Assembly: GCF_020740795.1 (NCBI RefSeq) | Contig: NC_067285.1 | Location: forward strand, 14,128,001 to 14,192,000 | Direction: 5' to 3' | DNA from: Apus apus | Taxonomy: Eukaryota > Chordata > Aves > Apodiformes > Apodidae | DNA: 64,000 bases | Shown: piece after piece, positions 53,300 to 64,000 of the stretch | How the letters are laid out: the number at the start of each line of letters is the position of its first letter | How positions within the stretch are numbered: position 1 is the first letter of the stretch | The notes under the pieces: model-generated | What the model saw: only the letters and a program-made list of their open reading frames with translations | Databases searched by the model: none | What the model was told of the DNA's origin: nothing | Position numbers and translations under genes: made by a program

Positions 53300-54447
53300 A
53301 CCTACTATTAATTAATTTGCCAAATCCCTTTAAAAACTGCTGGCATTACTGACCTCCCTAAGCTATTGGAGCAGGAAGCTCACTACACATAATGTGATGA
53401 AATAATACCTTTTGTCCATTTTAAAGCAATCTCCTAGTAATTTCAAATGTCTTTAGTTCTACTGTTGTAGGATTTGATGAACAGCACTTCCTCACTCAAG
53501 CTTACTCACCACCATCTCTCCAGATTTCTTTTTAGGCTGGTTTTACTAGAACCACCTAACGGAGGCAACCAAATATTAGCACATCAGGAACTTCTGCAGT
53601 GTGTTTGACTTAGGACCAAATATGGGGAAAGACCACAAAAAACCCCACACAGATATAAACTAGTAATGTAGCAATTTCTTTGGTACAGAAGAGTGTTCCT
53701 CTGCTGTATCTCCTCTTCAGACCCTGTTTGTTCATTGCCCCTTCTGAGGATGGTTAGAGTTAATTGGGTGTTCCAAGCTTTGAGGCTTCAACCAGTCTCA
53801 GTTACTGCTAGGCTGGAAGGGAACCATGTCACTGGCTTCACTGCAAGAGCTAGAGAGTCAACGCAGGTCTGAAGCCCAGCAGGGTCTTGTGAACCATAGC
53901 TTGGGAAGCAGAGGACAGAGCCATTGCACAGCAGGAACAGAATTGCTCACCTGCACTCAATACTACTAAAGTACCTGACATTTTCCACTACCTATAAGGA
54001 GCACAAAGTCCTTGCTCTGCCAGCTACAAACTTCTCCGAAGTGGTCTGCACACTATCCACACTCCCAGATTGCTATGAGACCATCAGAAGACAGATATTA
54101 GAGAAACTATTGCTTTTCTAAATTCTAGAGCAGGTGCCATTGCTTCTCCACTGTTGAAGAGGAAGAAATCCAGAGGGCTATGTGGAAAAGGAAAACATGA
54201 TCTAGGCCACATGCACTAATCAAGACTTTGTGCATGACAGAAAATATGAAGCAAGAGACAACCTGTTTCATCAGGCAGTCATTGAATCATCCTGGACAGG
54301 CAAAGCAAGACACTGAGCAAAGTGCAGGTGCAAGGCCCGAGGCTGCTGCACCAGGAGGCAGAGACCAAGCATTGCAACAGTAGCAGTTGCTGCTTGGTCC
54401 AGCTTAGTCTGTAATTGCTTCCTCTGGTAAGTTCACTTCTTTCTTTA

Positions 54448-54450
<3 letters not shown>

Positions 54451-54488
<38 letters not shown>
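54451..54488. repeat. Poly-T tract (38 T)
   Basis: Thirty-eight uninterrupted T residues. It could be the reverse of a retroposed poly(A) tail, but no source sequence is recognised beside it. Confidence 0.95.
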
Positions 54489-54489
<1 letters not shown>

Positions 54490-55220
54490 AGGTGGGGAGA
54501 AAAGCTACACACACAGATGACCACCAGACTTCTTCCCCTGAAAAAAACAAGTTGTTGGGCTCCAATTTGCAAGCCTCTATCCAGACCCCATACAAATAAA
54601 TCTCTATGGCTATCAATCATTCTTGGAACAGGTCCCTCTTCTCAAAAGGAAATGGGCTCTCTCTCTTCATTAGCTGCTCATGTCTACCCACCATATCAGG
54701 GTCTCATTTCAAGTCCCCTTTGATGGACGGCTAGACTTAAGAGGAACATGTACCTCAATCTCAGAGAAAAGAGAACAAGGATTTACTAATTAGACAGGGC
54801 AATGCACATTAAAAGCTGGCTTTAATTCAGAGCTAATTTTGGGCCAGGTTAACTGTGAAGGCTCAGGATGCCTACAACGCAGTATGAGTACATCCCACAT
54901 GCAGGCATGTGCAGAAATGGTGAATGGAGCATGGTCAACCCACAACACTTTTATTACAGCAAGAAAGTGTCTGCAACAGTTGTGCCTCGTGCAGGTGGAA
55001 AGGAAGATAGAGAAGAACTGACAAACCCTATATAATGAACCACACAACACACTCCAGACAGCATTAGAGAGTGAACAGACTTTGAACTCCGCCTTCCAAT
55101 CTGACACAGTCTCACCACTCTGAAAAGAAACCAACACAGCCCCACACTTCTGTCCACACATTTCCATTGTCTGATTCCACTCATGACAGAGATGCAGGAT
55201 GCCAGCTACCCAGGGAAGCT

Positions 55221-55428
55221 GAATCACAGAAACTTAGGGGTTGGAAGGGACCTCAAAACATCATCTAGTCCACCTCCCCTGCCAGAGCAGTGTCACCTAG
55301 AGCACATCACACAGGAATGTGTCCAGGTGGGTTTGGAATGTCTCCAGTGAAGGAGACTCCACAACCTCTCCGGGCAGCCTGTTCCAGTGCTCTGTCACTC
55401 TCACAGTAAAGACGTTTTTTTAGCTGAA
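55221..55428 (-). mobile_element. CR1 LINE 3' end fragment, minus orientation
   Basis: Begins GAATCACAGAAACTTAGGGG, then GGAAGGGACCTC, CATCTAGTCCACCTCCCCTG and GGCAGCCTGTTCCAGTGCTC. It is the reverse complement of the same CR1 region found at 30 kb and similar enough to be the same subfamily. Confidence 0.93.
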
Positions 55429-56859
55429 GCTAAGCTACAGTCAAGAGGCATTCTGGCATGCTGTATTTTAAAGCGTATTAACACACAAGCCAGATGCACA
55501 ACTGCACACAGTGAAGACAAAAGCCTCAGAGAAACCAGTTTCCCTTCAAGTCTACCTCCTCCCAGTCATTTGCTACTCTCCAAATTCAAGCCTTTCTGGT
55601 TCTGCTCCCATCTCTTCCAGTCTGCCAAGCATCTTTTTTGGAGAAGGCTGGGATGGGAGACATCAGCCTGATATGTGCCAGACCTATTACAGGAGAAGCC
55701 CATCTCTAAGCCATGCTTTCATTTTTAACAGTATTTTCTCTAGGTCTGAAGATATTCCCATGGGCAGTGCTATGCTCTGTGTCAAAACGACAAAATTCAG
55801 CAGCGAGAGTTGAGTTAGAGATTTACATTTATACATTTTGTAAATTCATATCCTCTGCATTCTCATCCTGAGCACAGAGGTGACAGAGCCTGCCCAGGAT
55901 GAAGGCACTGCTGCTGTAAATATACTCCCACTATGGTAGGAACCACCCTCTGTGCAGACAGCACCCTTCCTTCAGCAGTTTCCTACAATCCACATTCTTA
56001 TGCTTGTATATTCCCTTTCCTGAGCTGGAACAGGAATTTTTCTAACTGTAGACTGGCAAAGCAAAACATTGCATACACTCAAACAAGTCTGCTTTTCTTT
56101 TTTTCTTCATTTTTCCTCACTTTCCTGAGGGCACCAACTGATAAATAATCCAGTCCCTGCCAGGAAAAAAATAAACTGTCTCCCCCTACTCTTAATCCAG
56201 AGGTGCAATGCAAACTGTCTCCTCAATTCCCTTTAAGCTATTGTTAGCACCCACCTATAGGTAAAGATGCACACAAAGAATATCCATACATGCCTGTTTC
56301 TCAGGTTGGCACAAGCTATTTGGACTACAAAGCTATGCACAAGCTCCAGTGCAGCCACAAGACATTCCACGCTGGAAGTTTGCTATTGCCTTCCCAGGGA
56401 TATATCCAAATTCCTGTTGGATACAACAGCTCTAATTAGAGGCAGAATCAGACAGACATGCCTTGAACAAATGCTTTGCACCACATGGACTTGAGAGGCA
56501 GTTGAAAGTAGGCTTGCATTTATTCCACTGATCTTAAGATGTAAGACATATATCCCTGTGCTTCCAACACACTAGTGCATTTAGGATACTGTCTTCCAAT
56601 CTGATTCAGCAAGTAGGAACCTCAGACAGTTACCATCACCTGCAGTCTCCTGTAAAAATGTTAGCTTCCTTCAGGAAAACTAGGACTAGCACCTGACTTC
56701 ATGTGCACACAATCATCACCTTCTTCTCCTAATAAACAGAGAACTTGTTTCACTATCATCCCTCTTCCTGAAGCAGTTTGAAAACTTCACTCTGATCAAT
56801 TCAGCCTTTTCTCAGTTCTCTCCCAAATATATATTTTTGCTTCTAGAAAACTTGAGGGT

Positions 56860-57320
56860 GAGGGGGAATGCCCTGAAGAGGCCCAGTGCTTCCCTCCCTG
56901 TAATAAAACCCTGTAATGGAATGCCCTGCACTCCAATTAGGAAGAAATGCTAATTTTCTCCAGTTGAGCACCCCCTCTAGATGTATCTAATTTGTTTCAC
57001 TGCTTTCATCTCTCCCCTCCATCGCATTTTCATTTAAAGGTTATGATCTGTTTGTGCCCTTCATGCCGCACCCTGACAAGACACCCCTATGAGAGGTTGC
57101 AGGGGCCACGTCGCCCTTCCTAACCCCCTTTCCAAACAAAAACCAAAGCTTTTTTTCCCTCCACTGCCTCTTTAAGAAATGCAGAAAGATAAAGGGGAGG
57201 GGCAGGGAATTGGGAAGACAATAATTAAAAATAAAAACAAAGCCGTCTTGCCAGTTGGGTTGTTGGTTGTTTCCAATAAAAGATTAGAAACCTTTGCACC
57301 AAGACCAATACCAGTATGAC
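56860..57320. promoter_or_regulatory. Enhancer-like island 8
   Basis: Contains CTCCAATTAGG, GCTAATTTTC, TCTAATTTG, ATTTAAAGG, GACAATAATTAAAA and CCAATAAAAG with runs of GGAATGCCC. Repeat-free, non-coding, rich in homeodomain and CCAAT words. Confidence 0.45.
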
Positions 57321-58809
57321 CAGTGCAGACCAGCTGGGAGAAACAGCATTACAGAGCTTTGCTACTTCTGCAGATTCATTTTAGGAACAGCCACCATGCA
57401 AGACTTCCCTTTGCAAAAGGTTTTGAGATGTTGAGCTCTTTAGCACCTTGCAGGGCTGGGGCCTACATTCTCTTCCACCTGTCACAGGAAGTCTGGTCAG
57501 AAAGGACAGGGAAAGTGGCTTCGCTGAGGAGAAAGTCTCAGTAAAGCTCTTTCCAGTCCTTTCTAAATGGGTTATGCCTTGATCTTGGGGCCTGTGATTT
57601 GACAAGTTCCTTAACAAAAGCAGAAGCTTGAGCTGGGTCGCATGGGCTTTGGAATAACTCTTCACAGAATCCACAAATTTGTGCTGCCATGGTTCTGGTT
57701 GGTTGTAGGCAGGCGAGTAAATCTTCAGGGCAGAACCCATCTGGACAGGATGCCTGCCCAGAAGAGCTTTTGACAAAGGCTGTCTCTGTAGCATGTATGA
57801 GACATGCATCAAGGTCATTATGCTGGTGTCACACCACTTCTCACCGAAATTTCAAAGGGTATTTTCAACAAAATAATATTATTTAAGAAAAAAAATAATA
57901 CCCAGATACCAACCTACCCATTTCCTCCAACAAGACCCCTTTGCAGCCTGGCCTAGTATTCTCAAACAAAAAAGTATCCCTGGAGCTGAACCCAGGGTCT
58001 TTCCTACATGCACACCCTGTTCCTAAGCCAAGACATTCATTACTTGCATTCAGCATCGCCCTCCTTTCACTTCCATTCTCTCCTTTAACTTGTCGGTTAG
58101 AAAAGAAATCCTTGATCTACTCTCTCTAGACCCAAGCTTCACCATACATCCATTGTCAAAACCCTACAAGTTGGAAGTGCCCAAAGGACCTCTTTGAGGG
58201 CAACATAGATAAGTGGTCTCCAATTGAAACAGAGGGGGAACTGCTGTGTTTCACTTGTGGTACATCCTGGAACAACTGCTCTCTCAGAAAAAGGAGAGGA
58301 ACAGCTGGATAAGTTGCCCAGACTGAGCATCGCCCAGCCTGTTCTTGGCCAATACAATGAAGCTGGAAAAGTACTTCAAGAGCGTTTTCTGTTATTATTA
58401 GGCACTTTGCTAATACTGCCTAAGCTAGCCAGCTCCCTTCTCAGTCATTTCCTGCTGCAGCCCCTGAATCCCGTTGGTCAGAGAGCTATTTACTCCATTA
58501 CAACCTTTCTCCTCCCCATGTTTGCAATGCCTCTAAAAGCTTCTGCAGAAAGTCCTGATGATCCCCTTTTCCTCCCCCACTCCACAAACATGATTCCCTC
58601 ATAACTCGACTTTCTGGGACCACAAACAGGGACTGGGTAGGAGGCACACAAAGATTTACACTTCATAGATAGCACTCTTGCCCTTTCCTCCCCCCCAGGC
58701 CCCATCTCTATCTGGTCCATGCGAACAAACCCTGAGTGGGAAAGAACGTTCAGAAGAGGTCTGTGTCTGGGCCAGCCGCCTTTCATCCAGAAGATGCCTC
58801 TTCCCGTTG

Positions 58810-59070
58810 GAAAATACAAGCATTGTGTGAAAACATTTTAATATATTCATGAACATTCCGCAGGAGCGAGCGGGTCCCAGCATCCTCCCCTCCCTGCCTT
58901 CTAAATGATTTTCATAGGCAGTGATGCACTGGGAATGCCACCTGTTTTCTCAAATGCCCGCGAGTATGTAAATTGTGGGAATATGCAGGCCAAGCGCTGT
59001 GGTTTTATTGTGCTGAAGAAAAGATTTTACTAATTACTTGCCTAAACTCTGCAAGCAGTACGTCTGCTTT
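58810..59070. promoter_or_regulatory. Enhancer-like island 9
   Basis: TATTCATGAACATTCC (octamer/POU-like and TEAD-like ATTCC) near 58846, AATGATTTTC, TGTAAATTGTGGG, and ACTAATTACTTG with TAATTA at 59031-59036. Repeat-free. Confidence 0.45.
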
Positions 59071-59095
59071 TTTACAAAGCGAGAGAGCAGGGAAG

Positions 59096-59180
59096 GTGGG
59101 GGTGGTGGGAAGAGGAGGAGGGGAAGGGGAAAAAAAAAGGGGGGTGGGGGGGAAGGAAAAAAAAGAGAGTAAAGGGAAAG
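59096..59180 (+). repeat. Purine-rich, quadruplex-prone tract
   Basis: Almost pure G/A on the plus strand, including G6-T-G7 (59139-59152) and several GGGG or GGAGG runs separated by A-runs. It lies inside the island 9-10 region. Confidence 0.85.
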
Positions 59181-59239
59181 ACAGAGAAGGAGAGGGAGCG
59201 CAAGGGATGCATTTCAAAGTTTCTCCAGCATTTGGATGG

Positions 59240-59430
59240 GGGGAGCTGGGCCCAATGTGAAATCATTGAGGTCAAAGGTGGGTCTCCCTCCCTTGTGAGA
59301 AAGTGGTGAATCAGGACGGTTTATCAAACGATAATTTTCTTTTGAAACTGGGAGGCAGTGGCTGGGACAATTCTGCAGATGTGCTTGATGAGTTCGGGAC
59401 AAAAATTGGCTGCCTCCTCCCACCCTCCCC
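59240..59430. promoter_or_regulatory. Enhancer-like island 10
   Basis: Contains GAAATCATTGAGG, GGTTTATCAAACGATAATTTTC and a CAGATGTG E-box. Repeat-free block immediately right of the purine tract. Confidence 0.35.
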
Positions 59431-59479
59431 CCTTTAAGGTCTCCCATCAGGGGTTGCTTCTCCCTCCACTGCTTCCAGG

Positions 59480-59830
59480 ACCCTCCCCTCCCTTCTTCAG
59501 TGGTCAGCTGAGACCCCCACCCACTGATCGCCTTTGTATTCCTGGCCTTTGGACACACTGACAGGGCCCTTTATGAGACCCCAATCAAGACCCCCATGTC
59601 ACAGGTACCTAGTAGAGATACCAGACCCTTTTCAAATGAGGAACAACAAGGAAAATATGCTGGCCCATTGTCCCAGCACGGCACCAAGGGAGATGAAAGG
59701 GACAGGCTGCTCCCTCTCCACAGACCGCCTGCCAATCAACCCCAGTTATTAAGGTCACGATGTGGAAATTCTTTTGACCTACACCTAATCAAAGATGCAC
59801 CAGGGCCTTTTGAGACAACAAGGGGGAAGG
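59480..59830. promoter_or_regulatory. Enhancer-like island 11 with TCF/LEF and nuclear-receptor words
   Basis: TCF/LEF ATCAAAG at 59788-59794; AAGGTCA at 59751-59757 and TGACCT at 59775-59780 as opposed nuclear-receptor half-sites; CCAATCAA twice. Non-coding. Confidence 0.35.
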
Positions 59831-61874
59831 TGGGAGGGCAGGCATCCCCCCCCCTCCATTCCCCCCTCCATAAATACAGTAGAACTTCCAAAGAGAATTT
59901 AGGAGGAGTTACCCCAGTTAGCACAGCAGCACACTTGCCCCAAGTACCTCTGGGGCAGCCAAGCTGGGCTCCATCCTTGCATCCAGCCTCAGGAGAGCTT
60001 AAATTAGAAGATTTCCTCATTGGAAAGTTACAGACTGAGCAATACTGGAGCTGGCTCAGAAGTCATGATTAAGGACCCTGTGTGACAAATACTAAGCATC
60101 CTCTTTCACATTCTCAATAGCTTTGGTCTGTGCAGGCAGTGGGCTTCACCAAACATGCTCAGCACCATCCAGCACTGGGCCCTGAAGAAGGAAAACTCAG
60201 TGGGCATGAACCTATGAACCTCCAAAAGCTGAAGCTGGATGGAAGTCAGCAGTGCAGTGCAGATATTCTGAATGCCCCTTCCATTACACAGTATGAAGAT
60301 ACCAAGATGACGTTGATGGTGGTTGTTCTTAGGACCATGCAGAAATCTCACAGAGAGGAGTTAGGACCCACCTGCAGCAACAGAGCAACCAGAAGGGTGG
60401 TACAAAACAGTTAAGAGCATGGGCCAGATCAGATAAGCACATCCTACCACACAGCTCCGGAGCACTTGGGATATGGACAAGATCACCTGTCCCTGGGAAG
60501 TTATTCTGTGTTACTGCCTGAGGGTCATCACCATACACTCAATACCAGAACAGTTAGAAACAATACTTCAATCTGACAACAGTGACACAAGTAGTGACAA
60601 AGTAGTCTGTGGTAGTTCATACAAAAGGGCAAAAAAATCCAAACCCAAGAACAGAAACATTTTCTAGCATATATAGGAGGCTTCTCAAGTGCATGATTTT
60701 GAATTGGGTCCTCCAGAAGACTCACATGGTATAAATCATGGCCACCACTGGCACACAAGACCAATTTTGAAAAAAAACTTCTGGCCACTCCTCTTTATGC
60801 ACCACATCTACCACCATGCAGGGAATACCCTTCTCAACACCAATGTCAGCTTACTGCTCTCATCCTGTTAGCATCCTTCTAAGCCTATCTGGATCAAGCT
60901 CTTGGTGAAAGGCAAGTAAAGTTGGGGTGGTGGCAGAGTGAAGACAGGAACAGTGTGACAGTCACAGCAACCAAACTGCAGGTTTCATTACAGTAAACAC
61001 TTCACCCATGTTTTGGCTAATTTTCCTCTGCCTTTTATTCACTTTTAGCTCATGAAACACACCAGATTTAGTGCCACTCAGATTCATCCAACTCCAGTCA
61101 GAGAGCCCGAAGAAGGTAATGGCCTACCAGTGGTGACCAGCTGGGTAGGAGAGAAACAAAAGATTACAAAAGAGCTCTGGGACAAAGACTCACATTATTT
61201 ATATTGATCCTACTATACCACTTCTCCATTGCCTAAACTGTCCCCTTGTTCCTTGGCTCTTACACAATTGTTGAAGCAAGTGTAAGAGAGTACTGTACTG
61301 CAGTGCTCAGAGCAGACAGGACTTCAGCACTGCAATACAGAAGACAGAAGTGAGTTTCTTTCTTCAGGTCAATATCCTCCACTATTACCTTCCTTTCAAA
61401 TGCCAATGGCAGGCTGAGGACCAGCTTCCTGCTGCCCTCAGAGTGAATCAACACTGCTTTAGAAGGGCTAGGCTGCTATCTTAGGACACTATAGCTACAC
61501 TTCCCACCTCATGGCAAAGCTGCATCCTCAAAGCTTACACCTCTGGCCTCATCTAGGAGGAGTAACAGTGGAAGCTGAGCCTGGTTAGAGGCACCTGCAC
61601 CTGGGGCTCTCACCATCCAAGAAAGGTCCATCCACCCCTCTCTGTCCCTCCCCGCCCCTAAAAGCAGCCCTTTGAAAGGCAGGGGAGGGAACAGACACCA
61701 CTCTAATTGTAGGAGTGAAACCTGGCATCCTCCTGCTCATCTACCTTTGCACTCCGTTTGTGATTCTCTTTGAAAGTCTGGTACAGCTTGTCAGGTCACT
61801 GCCCTCTGAGAGATCAGAAAAAAAACACAACTATTGCAGTGATTACTATTGTACACTGATTTGCAAGCTGGAAA

Positions 61875-61891
61875 GAAAGAGAGAGAGAGAA
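61875..61891. repeat. (GA)n microsatellite
   Basis: About eight GA units in FBXW4 intron 5. Confidence 0.8.
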
Positions 61892-61929
61892 CAGCGTCCA
61901 TGTGTCAGGCTATGAAAGGGCTGTGACTG

Positions 61930-62240
61930 AAGCCGACTGAAAAACAAACCCTTAATTTAAATGTTAATGAAAGTGCTGAAGAGACATCAGAGGCTTTCGT
62001 TTCTCTACAAGGAGCAGAATCACTAGGTCTAGAATTTATGGCCCCCTTCACCTCCCCTCTCCCCTTCTCTGCTCCATCAGCCACAGAAGTTAGGAAAAGA
62101 AAAAAAAAACTAATTTTAACATTAACTCCACACTTCCACCCTGGGATGCAATTGCTAAATTATCTGTTGGCAGGACACTGATCAAAGGTGGAAAAACAAA
62201 GGCACACTGCACAACCGAGCAAAGGTAAACAGCAGCCAAG
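61930..62240. promoter_or_regulatory. Enhancer-like island 12 with TCF/LEF word
   Basis: AATTTAAATGTTAATG, ACTAATTTTAACATTAA, GCTAAATTATCTG and TCF/LEF ATCAAAG at 62181-62187. Repeat-free. Confidence 0.35.
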
Positions 62241-62624
62241 GTCTGGTGAAGTTACCTTCTCCCTCTGCAAATTTAAAAAGCAAAGAGAAAAGGATTGCAA
62301 ACTGGAAATAGAAACCTCAAACCATAAAGGCTGCCAGCCCCCTCAACTAAGTTTCTTCTGTCACATCCATTAAACAGACATTGCTTCTCCTGCACAAACC
62401 AAGCAGCACAAGAAAGATGCTCCCTTTAAGCTTTCTGAGGTAGACTTTCCCCTCAAGCAAGAAGAATCATGATAAAAAACTGGGCGTGTGTGTGTGGATT
62501 TCAATATGCAACACAGTTCCATAGGATTAGAAACAGATGTCTGGGTTCTAACTCACTGCCTCCCAAAACCTGCTCACCTGCCCAAAACCACTAGTGAGCC
62601 AATTCAGTCACAGAAAATAAATAA

Positions 62625-62637
62625 ATATATATATATT
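62625..62637. repeat. (AT)n microsatellite
   Basis: Six to seven AT units following an AAAT-rich lead-in. Confidence 0.85.
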
Positions 62638-63419
62638 AGAGTATAAGCCAAAAGTGACAAAACAGGAGCAAGTTATCAGTCATGTCAGCTTTAGATGGCA
62701 AAGGAAAGAAACTAAAGAAAGGTAAGTTTTAGTTTCTCAACCTATTGAGGTGTTTGCAAATGTTTGTTTCTAGAGGAGAGGGAAAATGGACATGTATGTT
62801 CATGTGTTCACCCATGTGAAGACGACCAAAAAGATTCATTATTACACCATTAAAGAAGATAAAACAAAGTCTTCTTCCTCCCAACATCAAGAGAACAGTC
62901 AGGGCACATGGATAAGACACAGGTGTCATTTTAGCTCCAGAGGGGAGAAACCAATACTCATTTCCTGCTCTTCAGCTTAGGGGTGAAAGAGCAGCAAGTC
63001 AGTTATGAGTATTGCATATATATAGAAACCCACATCCAGATCACTCTCCAAGGTCAGTAGGAGATGGTAGTTCACGCCACCACTAACTCTGTAAGTCCAC
63101 CCTGGGATCTCACAGTTGAGCAGGTTCTTCCTGCCCCCGCTTAAGAAACAGCTGCAGGTCAGAGTCCCCTCTCAATTATTCAAACCAACCAGGCTCTACA
63201 GAGCTCCCAAAGGACAGCAGAGCTATTGCTGCCTGCTATTTTGCTGGCAATGCACAAACCAGAATAAAACCCAGTTACGTGTCCCAAGTCCTAGCACATT
63301 CAGAGAGGTTAACTGTGCAAAGCTAGGTCAAAACAGAGCACCGTTACAGCCAACAGCTCATCTCAATGTGTAGTAGGGGATATCTGCTGATAAAAGTGGA
63401 GCAAGAAACGAGGGTGAGG

Positions 63420-63620
63420 GGAACATTATCAGACATTTTAACTGCTGCACTTTAGGGCATCACTTGTACAGTTAAAACCACTGGTTGTTGCTCCGCCTCA
63501 AGTGGGTTGTTTTGCTCTAATGCAATCTGCAAGATCAGATTGTTTCACAAAAAGTTTCCAGATAACCATTATAAATGAGCCCTCAGAATTAATAACTTGG
63601 CTTGTTCTCAAAGGAAGAGG
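63420..63620. promoter_or_regulatory. Weak enhancer-like island 13
   Basis: CATTATCAGACATTTTAAC, CATTATAAATG and GAATTAATAAC words in a repeat-free block near the right edge. Low confidence. Confidence 0.25.
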
Positions 63621-64000
63621 CAGGCCCATTCAGTTAAGGTGCCTGTCAGTAACCTCTCCCTTCCTTCCTTTTCCCAGCAAATTTGGGGTACTTTTTGTAA
63701 TTTGTCAGAGGCTGTCCACACAGGCAGAGGTCTTCCCAGATACTACTTCTCCGTAACATTCCATGGGGGAGGCAACCAGATTAACAGAGATTCAAATTAG
63801 CACCCTAAAACAGAAAAGTCGGGTCTCAACTACAACACTGCATTTTCCTTTAAAATAAACATTCAATGCAGAGAACTAGTTTTGGGTCCAAACTTTCCTC
63901 CTCTCTGAAGTAAATCTGCACTTCAGCAAGGAAACATTTGCAAGGAGACATGTACTGCCGTAGACCAATTACACATTTGGAAAAGGAGAGACCATTTTTG

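Larger units (their letters stand above)
38768..64000 (-). other. FBXW4: FBXW4 intron 5 (partial; runs off the right edge)
   Basis: At least 25.2 kb with no exon recognised on either strand. It holds two CR1 fragments, a solo LTR, simple repeats and the densest enhancer-like islands of the window. Stretches at about 39.4-43.1, 44.3-48.2, 48.7-52.3, 53.4-54.4, 55.5-56.8, 57.4-58.8 and 59.9-61.9 kb hold nothing else I can name. An unrecognised short FBXW4 exon cannot be excluded. Confidence 0.7.

Noticed and set aside
57381-57818. 145-codon minus-strand open frame, a possible missing FBXW4 exon
   Set aside because: No resemblance to the F-box, WD motifs or the known segment between them, and no suitable splice sites in phase.

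Overview
This is nuclear DNA from a bird. Evidence: spliced vertebrate genes with GT/AG introns, two CR1 LINE 3' ends (one ending in the avian ATTCTATG tail repeat), a songbird-like solo LTR, short introns and a CpG-island promoter. The gene order POLL(-)/DPCD(+)/FBXW4(-) matches the conserved vertebrate 10q24-type block BTRC-POLL-DPCD-FBXW4-FGF8. The species cannot be fixed from the sequence.

Layout. 1-2.4 kb: no recognisable gene; BTRC is expected further left. 2.4-15.0 kb: complete POLL on the minus strand, with eight coding exons (580 aa) and a non-coding exon 1. The exons join in frame throughout and carry the catalytic Asp triad and the dRP-lyase lysine. 14.6-15.2 kb: a CpG island shared head to head by POLL and DPCD, with ETS-like sites and an RFX-type X-box 14 bases before the DPCD start codon. 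15.0-22.3 kb: complete DPCD on the plus strand, six exons (203 aa), plus a candidate 84-base cassette exon that preserves the frame. 22.3-25.0 kb: spacer between the convergent DPCD and FBXW4 3' ends. 25.0-64.0 kb: the 3' part of FBXW4 on the minus strand. Its last four coding exons are at 25.6-26.4 kb and 38.7 kb. The 5' exons (F-box and first WD repeats) are not recognised and probably lie beyond the right edge, where FGF8 is also expected.

The 12.3-kb FBXW4 intron 6 and the >25-kb intron 5 hold little protein-coding information. They contain islands rich in homeodomain (TAAT), TCF/LEF, FOX and PBX/HOX-type words and poor in repeats. In mammals the FBXW4 introns carry long-range FGF8 enhancers, and rearrangements here cause split hand/foot malformation type 3 in humans and Dactylaplasia in mice. 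These islands (about 27.5, 31.7, 32.6, 34.8, 37.4, 43.4-44.2, 48.3, 57.0, 58.8-59.8, 62.0 and 63.5 kb) are therefore the most likely regulatory content. Conservation cannot be measured without an alignment.

The genes do not form one pathway. POLL is a nuclear gap-filling and end-joining polymerase, DPCD a cilium-related assembly factor and FBXW4 an SCF substrate adaptor. They share a block probably held together by promoter sharing (POLL/DPCD) and by FGF8 enhancers embedded in FBXW4. I saw no new multi-gene system. The best leads are the DPCD cassette exon, the X-box, a protein-like antisense segment in DPCD intron 4, and the enhancer-like islands.
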